Source: Deltaproteobacteria bacterium
GTDB lineage: Bacteria > Desulfobacterota > Desulfarculia > Adiutricales > Adiutricaceae
Assembly: GCA_031288415.1 (NCBI GenBank)
Contig: JAITRL010000031.1
Span: 1 to 51,567, forward strand
Direction of reading: 5' to 3'
Length of the DNA: 51,567 nucleotides
How positions within the stretch are numbered: position 1 is the first letter of the stretch; every line of letters begins with the position of its first letter. Position numbers and translations under genes: made by a program. The notes under the pieces are model-generated. The model saw nothing but the letters and a program-made list of their open reading frames with translations. It was not told the DNA's origin and searched no databases. Below, one piece after another: positions 8,601 to 15,568 of the stretch.

Positions 8601-10517
8601 ACGGACTTCATCGACACGGCCAAGCTGATACGGGAGACGCGGGCCGCCAACGAGCAGATGAGGCTGGACGTCGAAGAGGACATAAAGAGGATCCAGGAGC
8701 GGATGACGAAGCTGAGGGAGGCGTTGCAGCTGGATCCCCAGTTCTTCGCCCCCGGCGAGCTGGACAGGATACGGGCGGAGCTCGAGTCGCACAACGCTAC
8801 GCTCCTGCGGATGAACGAGAGCCTCGTCGCCGCCCAGGCGGACAACTGGGGGGAGATGCACGCGAAGCTGGCGGACATGCGTTCCCAGCAGGTGAAAGGC
8901 ACCAAGGCGACAGAGGCGGAGATGGCGGCCGCGTGGCGCAAGGGGGTGCAGGAGTACATCGAGCTTGAGAAGAAACGCGTCCAGGCGACGGCGATGGCGA
9001 ACATGCAGGCGAGGCAGTCCACGATAGACGCCTGCGAGGCGATGATAGCGGCGTTCAAGAGGTTGAACTTCGCAGCCACGGAGGCGGGCCGGGCCATCCT
9101 GGCGGCCCTGAACCAGCAGATGGTGGATGTCGCGAAGTCCATGGAGAAGGCCGAGGCCAGGATGAACGACTCCCTGGCGAACCTGACGAGTCTGGGGGAG
9201 AGCGTCACGTCGGCAGGGCGCCAGTCCGGGGCGGATTCGGGTTCCGGAGGCGGAGGGGGCGGCGGAGGCGGCGGCGGAGGCGGAGAATCTTCCGAGCCGG
9301 AGGAGGATCCGGCGGATCTGGCCATAGCTCAGGCCGAGGTCGCGCGGGACGCCGCCGAGATGGCCAAAGAGGACATCATCGAGGCCTACCGGAGCGGGAC
9401 AGCCACCGCGCAGGAGTTCGTCTCACAGCTGCTGGACGCCAACAAGAGGTACCACGAGGCGTCCGCGCAGGCGGCCATCGAGGCGGCGAAGAAGGGGGCC
9501 GACGGGACGGCGGCGGAGCAGCTGAGGGCGCAGTCCGAGATGCAGAAGGCCATGCGCGAGCAGGCCGCGGCGTCAAGGAAGGCGTTCGAGGACACGTTCT
9601 CAGGGCTCGAGGAGCAGTACCAGGAGATCGTATCCAGGATAAACTCCCGCGTCGACGCCATCCAGGTGAAGGTCGAGATGGGCTTCTTGAGCGATCAGCA
9701 GGGGCGGGACGCCACCAGGGCGATCCTGGACGAGGAGCTTCCATCCCTTGATGCCCTTCGCGAGTCCATGGGCCAGCTCTCCGAGGCGGCGGCCCAGGCG
9801 GGCCTCAACATGGACTTCGCCACGCGCCTCGAGGCCGCACAGGTCGAGGCCATGCGCCTCAAGCAGCCCCTCATGGAGATAGCCAACAGCATCAACGGGG
9901 TCATCCGGTCGAGCATCACGGGGATGATGGACGACATCGCCGCGGGGAGCGTCACCCTTGGCGAGGCCCTGAGGCAGTTCCTGTACAGCATCGCGCAGGG
10001 GCTGGCGCAGATAGCGACCCAGCAGATAGCGTCGTCCCTCATGAGCGCCCTGGGCGGCGCCGGCGGCGGGGTCGGCGGGATCCTGGCGGGGATCCTCGGC
10101 GCGGCGGAGGGCGGGCTCGTGCGCGGGCCGGGCACGTCCACCAGCGACTCCATCCTGGCCAGGCTGTCCGACGGCGAGTACGTGATAAAAGCCAGCGCCG
10201 TCCGCTTCTGGGGGCAGGACTTCCTGGGGGCGATCAACCGCATCCGGAACGTCAACTGGGACGCTTTCCTGCCGCCGGGCTACGCAGACGGCGGCCAGGT
10301 GGGGACGGCCCTGGGGTCCGCGGCCGAGGGCGCGAGGATCCTCTCGGAGTTCGTCGGCTCCCGGAGCGAGGGCGTCAAGGTGGACGTCGGCGTCAGGGCC
10401 GAGGTCGACAAGGAGAGGCTTGTGAAGATCGTGGTCGGGCATCCCGAGTTCTCGAGGAGCGTGCAGAAGTCCAACGTCAGGGAGCGCAAGACCCTGGTCT
10501 CCGTGCTGGGCTCCTGA
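5646..10517 (+). CDS. Tail tape measure protein
   Basis: 1623-aa protein that sets tail length and is delivered through the tube. From the N-terminus: a coiled coil with Glu/Ala repeats (residues 20-150), a TP901-type core around 200-360 (TGAEFEQMM, then ALSLAGMDADTAI and GAMAGTQLRSAL), two hydrophobic segments near 552-575 and 675-697, long helical stretches, a pure Gly run near 1198-1214, and a C-terminal AEGGLVRGPG...DGEYVIK segment typical of tape-measure ends. The TTG at 5631 is in frame but the ATG at 5646, with GGAG 7 bases upstream, is the better start. It implies a tail of very roughly 240 nm if 1.5 angstrom per residue holds. Confidence 0.95.
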   Translation: MAGDFDIKINIRTILDGQDGLETVIERLRALQDLLRQAQAEAASGGGITPETAEALSRSLSELTRAEVSRAQEAGERVQEIARDTEARLTEIRQEGVEERADAEEGAAAEEALEGLVEAREEAEAGMTEAAQEGAEEREGVAQEEAAATADIHIGALDDLDAALKRTAEDGRIAFLNLGEVLSPLKTAIAGIVSSLAAYASFQGVKGLATGIIRTGAEFEQMMLKIKAATAATDEEFQRLTDTASRLGSETEFSTVQAGQALLALSLAGMDADTAIKALPGTMNLATAGTIDLGTAADITANILSGMGMRVEELGRVNDVMVHTFTSSNTSLQELGEAFRNVSAVAAPLGYDIETVSVLLGNLANAGISGAMAGTQLRSALSDAGKAFEAFGESARNADGSARDFVEALELLVRKEASPEKITEIFGEVGSRAVLTLTSAMKKDAGKLRKQIDDLLGGAAKGAADRAAETVRGGFLVVMDELGGALESIGLAAFKSNNEALKEAVRDLTVSIGESAPELKKFADALLQGAAAAFKIIAALAGLVKWFETSSAGVFAMTAAVTVFATAAGVGLVRAVLGMILTFGRSLAISADLTAQIRAGAVSAAQAEVAQKRLDLAYRAGMVSKSAYAQMSRQLTAVQARENIVTAQGTVALTATGAAAVTASRGMMILRGAFAMIGGPIGLVVLAVAGAYALFQSWRNSIEEARKAILEKNEALTESSKKLRDYYKQLQELNESEENWAEKAKRRAELLKNMAPELSPELQARGSAVTDDEIQGYLRELATAGLRSSFETAEVLTKPLKDLQEEIDKTKARYAALTEASGQGFGKGTPLGLVSTLGGWGVELKGGEGLLESQRKQEEAQVRLAEETKKKLGDIYSQQRDMFADYVQAGVMKTEDAERMLTVIARRLKAVAAEAGLDIREIVELAIQERAVLAELEARSRGGQTEAERMAKAAQDRAKLIAEALHGTLEPALASTIEAARELYGTDFIDTAKLIRETRAANEQMRLDVEEDIKRIQERMTKLREALQLDPQFFAPGELDRIRAELESHNATLLRMNESLVAAQADNWGEMHAKLADMRSQQVKGTKATEAEMAAAWRKGVQEYIELEKKRVQATAMANMQARQSTIDACEAMIAAFKRLNFAATEAGRAILAALNQQMVDVAKSMEKAEARMNDSLANLTSLGESVTSAGRQSGADSGSGGGGGGGGGGGGGESSEPEEDPADLAIAQAEVARDAAEMAKEDIIEAYRSGTATAQEFVSQLLDANKRYHEASAQAAIEAAKKGADGTAAEQLRAQSEMQKAMREQAAASRKAFEDTFSGLEEQYQEIVSRINSRVDAIQVKVEMGFLSDQQGRDATRAILDEELPSLDALRESMGQLSEAAAQAGLNMDFATRLEAAQVEAMRLKQPLMEIANSINGVIRSSITGMMDDIAAGSVTLGEALRQFLYSIAQGLAQIATQQIASSLMSALGGAGGGVGGILAGILGAAEGGLVRGPGTSTSDSILARLSDGEYVIKASAVRFWGQDFLGAINRIRNVNWDAFLPPGYADGGQVGTALGSAAEGARILSEFVGSRSEGVKVDVGVRAEVDKERLVKIVVGHPEFSRSVQKSNVRERKTLVSVLGS

Positions 10518-10518
10518 C

Positions 10519-11457
10519 ATGGCGACGGTCAGCGGCATCGCGGCGGGCGGCGCGGACGACCTCTGGGGGATCCTCCTGGCGTTCCTGGGGGCCAACGGGT
10601 GGCACACGCTGGACACGGGAAGCTCCGTCTCCGGCAACGTCTCCGTCCAGGGCGTCCAGCTGAGGGGCGAGGACGTCTCCGGGACGGGGAGCATCTACGT
10701 CCACCTGGTCTACTGGAAGAACGTCATGACGGACGTGTACTCCCTCCAGATGGAGGGCTCCGCCGGATGGAACCCGGAGGCGGACGTCCTGCAGTTCGGG
10801 CAGAACCCGCAGAACAGCTACCGCGACCTGGGCACGTCGACCTCCGTGATAGTCCGGACGCCGCTCCACGGCGCCCCGATCCAGTACTGGATAACCGCCT
10901 CGCCCAGGCGGTTCATGGGCGCGTTCCGGCACAACGACCGCTGGGGCTCCCTGTACTGCGGCTTCGTCATGCCGTACGGCATGCCCAGCCAGTGGGCCTA
11001 CCCCCTCTGGATAGCCGGCAACAACATCGCCACGGACGACTACAAGGAGGCGCTGAACGGGTGCCCCTGGGGGGCGTCGGCGGTGGTCTCCGGCATGCTC
11101 TACTGCCCGTCGGGCAGGTGGCAGGCCACGCCGAACTACCAGTCCCCCCCGGGCGGGCGCGGGTTCGGCGTCCAGATGTGGCCCTACCTCATGCAGCCGG
11201 GGCAGACGTACATCAGGAACTACGTCCCCCTGGAGGACAGGAACGGCGTCAGGACCTACCCGGTGACCAACATGCTCTTCTGGTGCGCCAACGCGAACGA
11301 GTACGGCCTCTTCGGGGAGCCGGACGGCCTGTGCCACGTGACCTCCTGGGGGGCCGCCGGGGGGGATCTTCTCACAAAGGCCGGGAGGACCTACCTCCTG
11401 ATCCAGCGGGAGATGTCCGCCGCGAACGACACCTCCGCCGCGATGCTCCTGGAGTAG
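10519..11457 (+). CDS. Tail-tip structural protein A (unknown fold)
   Basis: 312-aa protein directly downstream of the tape measure, where siphophages place distal-tail genes. It is rich in Trp, Gly, Tyr and Asn, with GWHTLDTG near the start, HNDRWGSLYCGF near the middle and LLIQRE at the end, and has no membrane segment or signal. The Trp/Gly motifs resemble structural proteins at the same place in D3112/JBD30-type phages. It shares its general style (probe-like WGILLAFL start, long beta region, a sentence on film-like display loops) with the next gene, so the two may be ancient paralogs. Function is inferred from position. Confidence 0.6.
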   Translation: MATVSGIAAGGADDLWGILLAFLGANGWHTLDTGSSVSGNVSVQGVQLRGEDVSGTGSIYVHLVYWKNVMTDVYSLQMEGSAGWNPEADVLQFGQNPQNSYRDLGTSTSVIVRTPLHGAPIQYWITASPRRFMGAFRHNDRWGSLYCGFVMPYGMPSQWAYPLWIAGNNIATDDYKEALNGCPWGASAVVSGMLYCPSGRWQATPNYQSPPGGRGFGVQMWPYLMQPGQTYIRNYVPLEDRNGVRTYPVTNMLFWCANANEYGLFGEPDGLCHVTSWGAAGGDLLTKAGRTYLLIQREMSAANDTSAAMLLE

Positions 11458-11460
11458 CCC

Positions 11461-12618
11461 ATGCACCTCCACACCGTCCCCGCCGACATGGCCGTCCTGC
11501 GCAACGACCTGTACAACTTCTGCGTCTCCGCGGGGTTCACCGGCGTCGCCATGGACACGGTGACCCTGACCTGCGGGGTCCTGACCGGCGGGGACATCAG
11601 GTCGCTCTGGCCCGCCGGGAGCGGCTTCTTCCTGATGCCGTTCGACGTGGACGCCAGCGGCTACTACGCGAACTCCGGGAAGGCCTTCACGGCCTGGCGG
11701 GCCGTGGTGAAGGACCCGGCGGGGAGCTGCTACATCCACCTGCTCTTCTACTCCCACGGGACGAGCGTGCCGAGGCGCGGCGTCTCGGGGATCCCCGTCT
11801 TCTACGTGGACTGCTACATCTCCACGGGATGGGACGGCTCGGCGGACGCGTCGCCCGGGATATGCAAGGCCTGCACCTGGCGGAACGTCCCGGAGTCATT
11901 CTACGGCGTGGACTTCTACGCCGGGCAGACGTCGGAGGGCCGCCGCTGGGTCCACGTGGCCCTGGAGGAGTCGCCGCTGGTCTACAACCACATGGGGTTC
12001 GGCTCGATAGAGAAGACGGTCGACTTCACGGGGGGGGACTTCATATCGCCCAACGGGCACATGTTCATCATGCAGAGGCACATCCAGCACGGGGCGTACG
12101 CCTCGTTCACGACCGGGCCCTACAACTCCGGCACGGTAGGCTACCTCCAGCCCGTCATGTACGCCCCCGACCTGGACGCCCCGGGCAAGCTGAGGCCCGG
12201 CAACCTCTACCGGACGATCGCCGGCTACTTCTACGACCAGCAGCTGGAGCGGCCGGAGCTGGACATCGGGAGCACGTCCATGAGGTGCACCTACAGCTCG
12301 GCGACGCCCGACGCCTACGACGGGGGCGGAGGCGACCTGTCCGTGCAGACCTTCCCGCTCCCCAACCCCTGGAGCGGGACGGCGCCGTTCCTGCCGATAT
12401 TCGTCTACGCGTCCAACGCCCTGGACATGAAGTGCAAGGGGGCCGCCGGGTACTTCAGCGGCGTCCGCTCGGTCAACGTCAAGAACTTCAACCCCGGCGA
12501 CGAGATAACCCTGGGCCCGGACGTGTGGGCCACCTACCCGGTCTGCGCCAAGCCGGGCGTCGTGCCTTCCGGCCACGACAGCGGCTACCAGGGGTACGCG
12601 GTGCTCAAGAATGGCTAG
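11461..12618 (+). CDS. Tail-tip structural protein B (unknown fold)
   Basis: 385-aa beta-rich protein, three bases after the preceding gene. Notable segments: LRNDLYNFCVSAGF near the start, RWVHVALEESPLVYNHMGFG in the middle, and a long Gly/Tyr/Pro-rich C-terminal half. No signal peptide or membrane helix. VYNHMGFGS followed by a SIEK-type turn and GGDF is similar to structural proteins found at this place in Mu-like siphophages. It overlaps the next gene by 8 bases. Role at the tail tip is inferred from order, not from a recognised domain. Confidence 0.55.
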   Translation: MHLHTVPADMAVLRNDLYNFCVSAGFTGVAMDTVTLTCGVLTGGDIRSLWPAGSGFFLMPFDVDASGYYANSGKAFTAWRAVVKDPAGSCYIHLLFYSHGTSVPRRGVSGIPVFYVDCYISTGWDGSADASPGICKACTWRNVPESFYGVDFYAGQTSEGRRWVHVALEESPLVYNHMGFGSIEKTVDFTGGDFISPNGHMFIMQRHIQHGAYASFTTGPYNSGTVGYLQPVMYAPDLDAPGKLRPGNLYRTIAGYFYDQQLERPELDIGSTSMRCTYSSATPDAYDGGGGDLSVQTFPLPNPWSGTAPFLPIFVYASNALDMKCKGAAGYFSGVRSVNVKNFNPGDEITLGPDVWATYPVCAKPGVVPSGHDSGYQGYAVLKNG

Positions 12619-14293
12619 CCACGGCATGACGGAGATGCCGGGGGGCCTCTCGGCGATGGAGGCGGCGCGCCTGGCGATGACGCCCGGCTCCGCCGTGGGG
12701 GTCTTCGCGCCCGATCCCCAGCCGCCGCTCACGGGCATGCCCGTCAACCGGCCCCGGACGCCGCAGGCGTTCCCGGGATCCGTCGCGCACCCCTGCGGGC
12801 CCGGAAGGACGTTCGCCGACGACTTCTACTGGCGCATGCACGTCTTCCCGCAGATCCTCGACGCCGGGAACCTCACGGAGAAGGCCGTGTTCGACGTGGA
12901 GGTCTTCAACGCCTGGATGGAGCACGTGACCCTGCAGTCGGTCACGCAGGTCTCCGGGGACGGCATGGACCTCGCGGGCTTCTCCCCGCCCCAGCTGGTG
13001 CGGGCCACCCTGTCCGCGACGGGGACTCTGACGGTGTCGATGGACGGGCCGCCGGACATAGACGGCTCGTTCTCGTTCTCCTTCTCCACGGGCGAGGTCT
13101 CGGCGATACGGGTCGTGGGGAACCGCATCGTCACCTTCGCGCTCCCCCCCGACTGGAGCCGGAAGGTGACGGAGCGGCTGTCGTTCCTGACGGACGTCAT
13201 GGAGTCCCGGGACGGCACCGAGCAGAGGCTGTCGATGCGGGCGCGGCCCAGGTGGAGCATGGAGTACACCGTCCTCGAGGGCGGGACGCGGGTGAACCTC
13301 CTGGACTCGCTGGTCGCGGGCTGGGGCTCGCGGGCGTTCCTGGTGCCCGTCTGGTGGATGAAGAGCGCGCTGACGGCCCCGGCGACCGCGGGCGAGACGG
13401 AGATCAGGTGCCCGACGGCGGGCAGGGGCTTCGCGGCGGGGGCCCAGGCGGTGCTCTGGCGCGACCCCTTGACGTGCGAGGCCGTCCCGGTGGCTTCCGT
13501 GGCCCCGGACTCCGTGACCCTGGCCCGGCCCGTCGGCCGCGACTACCCGGAGGCCTACCTCATCCCCGCCAGGATGTGCCGGCTGGACGCCTCGACGTCG
13601 CAGGGGGCCCTGGCGTCCTCGCTCGTGGAGGCCAAGGTGAGGTTCGAGGCGGAGGACCCGGACGGCACGGCCCCGGCCCAGGCGGGCGACGTCCTGGAAG
13701 GCAAGGACGTGTTCCCGTTCCGCCACGACTGGACGGCGGCCAAGCAGAGGACGACCGCATGGCAGTACTTCACCTGGGACTCCGGCCAGGGCCTCCCGCT
13801 GAGGGAGCCCAGGCGCCGCGCCCCGGCGGACGTCATGGAGGTCAGGGACGCGCTCCTCCCCACGCGGGAGGAGGCCGAGGGGCTCAAGGCCTGGGCCGTC
13901 CGGCAGATGGGCCGCGGCAGGAGCTTCTGGGCCCTGGTGGAGGAGGACCAGCTGGTGCCGTCGCGCGGGGTGGAGCTCGGCGGCCTCTCGCTTCACGTGA
14001 GGAACGGGGCCTACGGGCTCCTGGCGTCCGCCTCGGAGTCCCGGAACAGGCTGTTCCTGCGGGCCGCGGACGGGCGGAGGCACGTGTTCCGCGTAGGGTC
14101 GCACCAGGAGCTTTCCGGGGGCGAGCACGTGCTCCACGTCGACCCGCCCTGGCCGTGGAGCGTGCCGCTCGACAGGATATCCAGGATAGGGTTCGTCGTC
14201 CTGGCCAGGTTCGACCACGACGACTTCGAGCTCGAGAGGCGGCAGGACGTCTACGCCAGGGCCTCCCTGACGCTGAGGGGGGTGCTGAATTGA
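12611..14293 (+). CDS. Distal tail / tail-tip protein
   Basis: 560-aa protein in the D3112/JBD30-like tail-tip block. It has a central region with W-K-S-A-L followed by a small beta-barrel-like stretch (about 255-320), an ATAGETEIRC loop, and a C-terminal region with FVVLARFDHDDFEL and LRRRQDVY-like residues. This is the gene that, in comparable phages, comes just before the DUF2163 protein and forms part of the ring under the tube. The ATG lies inside the previous gene. I recognise it by context and general resemblance rather than by a named domain. Confidence 0.6.
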   Translation: MASHGMTEMPGGLSAMEAARLAMTPGSAVGVFAPDPQPPLTGMPVNRPRTPQAFPGSVAHPCGPGRTFADDFYWRMHVFPQILDAGNLTEKAVFDVEVFNAWMEHVTLQSVTQVSGDGMDLAGFSPPQLVRATLSATGTLTVSMDGPPDIDGSFSFSFSTGEVSAIRVVGNRIVTFALPPDWSRKVTERLSFLTDVMESRDGTEQRLSMRARPRWSMEYTVLEGGTRVNLLDSLVAGWGSRAFLVPVWWMKSALTAPATAGETEIRCPTAGRGFAAGAQAVLWRDPLTCEAVPVASVAPDSVTLARPVGRDYPEAYLIPARMCRLDASTSQGALASSLVEAKVRFEAEDPDGTAPAQAGDVLEGKDVFPFRHDWTAAKQRTTAWQYFTWDSGQGLPLREPRRRAPADVMEVRDALLPTREEAEGLKAWAVRQMGRGRSFWALVEEDQLVPSRGVELGGLSLHVRNGAYGLLASASESRNRLFLRAADGRRHVFRVGSHQELSGGEHVLHVDPPWPWSVPLDRISRIGFVVLARFDHDDFELERRQDVYARASLTLRGVLN

Positions 14294-15090
14294 GCCAGTA
14301 CGACGTCGCGGACAGGGCGCTCGAGGGCGGGGCCCCCGCCGAGCTCTTCCAGTTCACGGGCGGGGTCACCGCGTACTACGCCACGGGCCAGCGCAAGGTG
14401 AACTGGAACGGGGTCGACTACGCCCCCGACTGGCTGCTCCACGGCGCACTGGAGCAGTCGGAGGAGCTCAACAAGCAGGGCCTGGAGATATCCGTCCGGT
14501 CGGCCTGCCCGGTGGCGCAGCTGTACGTCCAGGACATCCCGGCGCGGACAGTCAACGTGAGGGTGTACCGGTACCTCGAGGGCGTGGAGGACTACCGCCT
14601 GGTGTGGGCGGGGCGGGTCACCAAGCCCGTGTTCTCCTCGCAGGAGGACGTGTGCGTCCTCCACTGCGAGCCCGTCTTCACGATGCTGAAGAGGCCGGGG
14701 CTCAGGCGGAACTACCAGATCCTGTGCCCGTACTCGCTTTACGACGGGCGGTGCGGCATGGCCATGGCCGCCTACACTCAGAGGGCCGCGGTGACCGCCG
14801 TCGACGGCGGCAGGATAACCCTGGCCGCGTCGCGGCCCGACGGCTACTTCGCGGGCGGGATCCTCCGCTTCGGCGCCAGGCACCGCCTGATAATCTCGCA
14901 CGCGGGCCAGCAGGTGACGGTCGCGGGGGGCGTCCCCGGGCTGGCCGCCGGCTCGGAGGCGGACGTCTCCGCGGGGTGCGACAAGACCCTGGCCACCTGC
15001 AGGGACCGCTTCGGCAACAACCTGAACTTCGGGGGGTTCCCGTACATCCCCCTGAAGAACCCCTTCACGGGGGACTCAGTGGGGGCATGA
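14290..15090 (+). CDS. DUF2163 / phage_BR0599-type tail hub protein
   Basis: 266-aa protein recognised by its C-terminal signature CDKTLATCRDRFGNNLNFGGFP, in which paired Cys and the Asn/Gly/Phe loop are the defining part of phage_BR0599. The N-terminal half (ELFQFTGG near residue 20) fits DUF2163. Such proteins form part of the tail tip and may bind metal through the cysteines. Start is a TTG at 14290, overlapping the previous TGA, behind GAGGGGGG. The stop overlaps the following ATG (ATGA). Confidence 0.8.
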   Translation: MSQYDVADRALEGGAPAELFQFTGGVTAYYATGQRKVNWNGVDYAPDWLLHGALEQSEELNKQGLEISVRSACPVAQLYVQDIPARTVNVRVYRYLEGVEDYRLVWAGRVTKPVFSSQEDVCVLHCEPVFTMLKRPGLRRNYQILCPYSLYDGRCGMAMAAYTQRAAVTAVDGGRITLAASRPDGYFAGGILRFGARHRLIISHAGQQVTVAGGVPGLAAGSEADVSAGCDKTLATCRDRFGNNLNFGGFPYIPLKNPFTGDSVGA

Positions 15091-15332
15091 TCATGTGGAT
15101 GTGGATAGTCCTTTACGTGGCGATGACGCTGGTGTCGTCGCTCCTCCGCCCGAAGCCGACGATCCAGAACGCGAAGCCCGGCACGATAGGCGACAAGGAC
15201 ATGCCTATAGCCTCGCAGTCGACGCCCATCCCGGTCGTGTTCGGCACCGTGTGGATAACCCAGCCGAACGTGGTATGGTGGGGCAACCTGCGCGTGACGG
15301 CCATACGGCGCTCCTCGGGCGGCAAGAAGTGA
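15087..15332 (+). CDS. Small membrane-anchored tail-tip protein
   Basis: 81-aa protein with an N-terminal hydrophobic segment (residues 3-19, IMWMWIVLYVAMTLVSS), then KPTIQNAKPG, IPVVFGTVW and VWWGNLR, ending GGKK. Proteins with exactly this plan (membrane segment, P-(I/V)-P-V-(V/I)-FG and WWG-(N/D)-L) lie before the phage_tail_3 hub gene in many siphophages. It starts at the ATG of an ATGA junction and ends in a GTGA junction, so it is translationally coupled on both sides. Biochemical role unknown. Confidence 0.7.
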   Translation: MIMWMWIVLYVAMTLVSSLLRPKPTIQNAKPGTIGDKDMPIASQSTPIPVVFGTVWITQPNVVWWGNLRVTAIRRSSGGKK

Positions 15333-15568
15333 CGCCGGAGGTCACCGCGGACGTGGGGTACGAGCCCGACTGGGACGTCGTCATCCTGCCGTCCGACACG
15401 ATGCTCGCGGGGTACTGCAACAAGGGGGCCCGCGCCTGGTTCGCCGGGCGGGGAGTCGACTGGGCCAGGTTCGTCTCGGAAGGGGTGCCGCTCCGCGAGC
15501 TCGGCGCCTTCGACGAGCACGTGCGCCCGGCATACGAGAGGGCCCTGGGAAGGCTGGGGAGGGCGTAG
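15329..15568 (+). CDS. Small tail-tip protein of unknown function
   Basis: 79-aa protein starting at the GTG that overlaps the previous stop. It contains DWDVVILPSDTMLAGYCNKGARAWF and ends in an amphipathic helix. No membrane segment. Its tight coupling between the membrane-anchored protein and the hub gene points to a role in tail-tip assembly or genome delivery. I do not recognise a family. Confidence 0.65.
   Translation: MTPEVTADVGYEPDWDVVILPSDTMLAGYCNKGARAWFAGRGVDWARFVSEGVPLRELGAFDEHVRPAYERALGRLGRA

Noticed and set aside
5568-8861. A 1097-residue open frame on the minus strand opposite the tape measure gene
   Set aside because: It is low-complexity (Leu/Gly/Arg/Pro-rich), has no motifs, and is the antisense shadow of a clear tape measure protein in G+C-rich DNA.
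9240-9290. Glycine-rich run in the tape measure as a sequencing error or a frameshift
   Set aside because: The frame is maintained on both sides and Gly linkers are common in large phage proteins.
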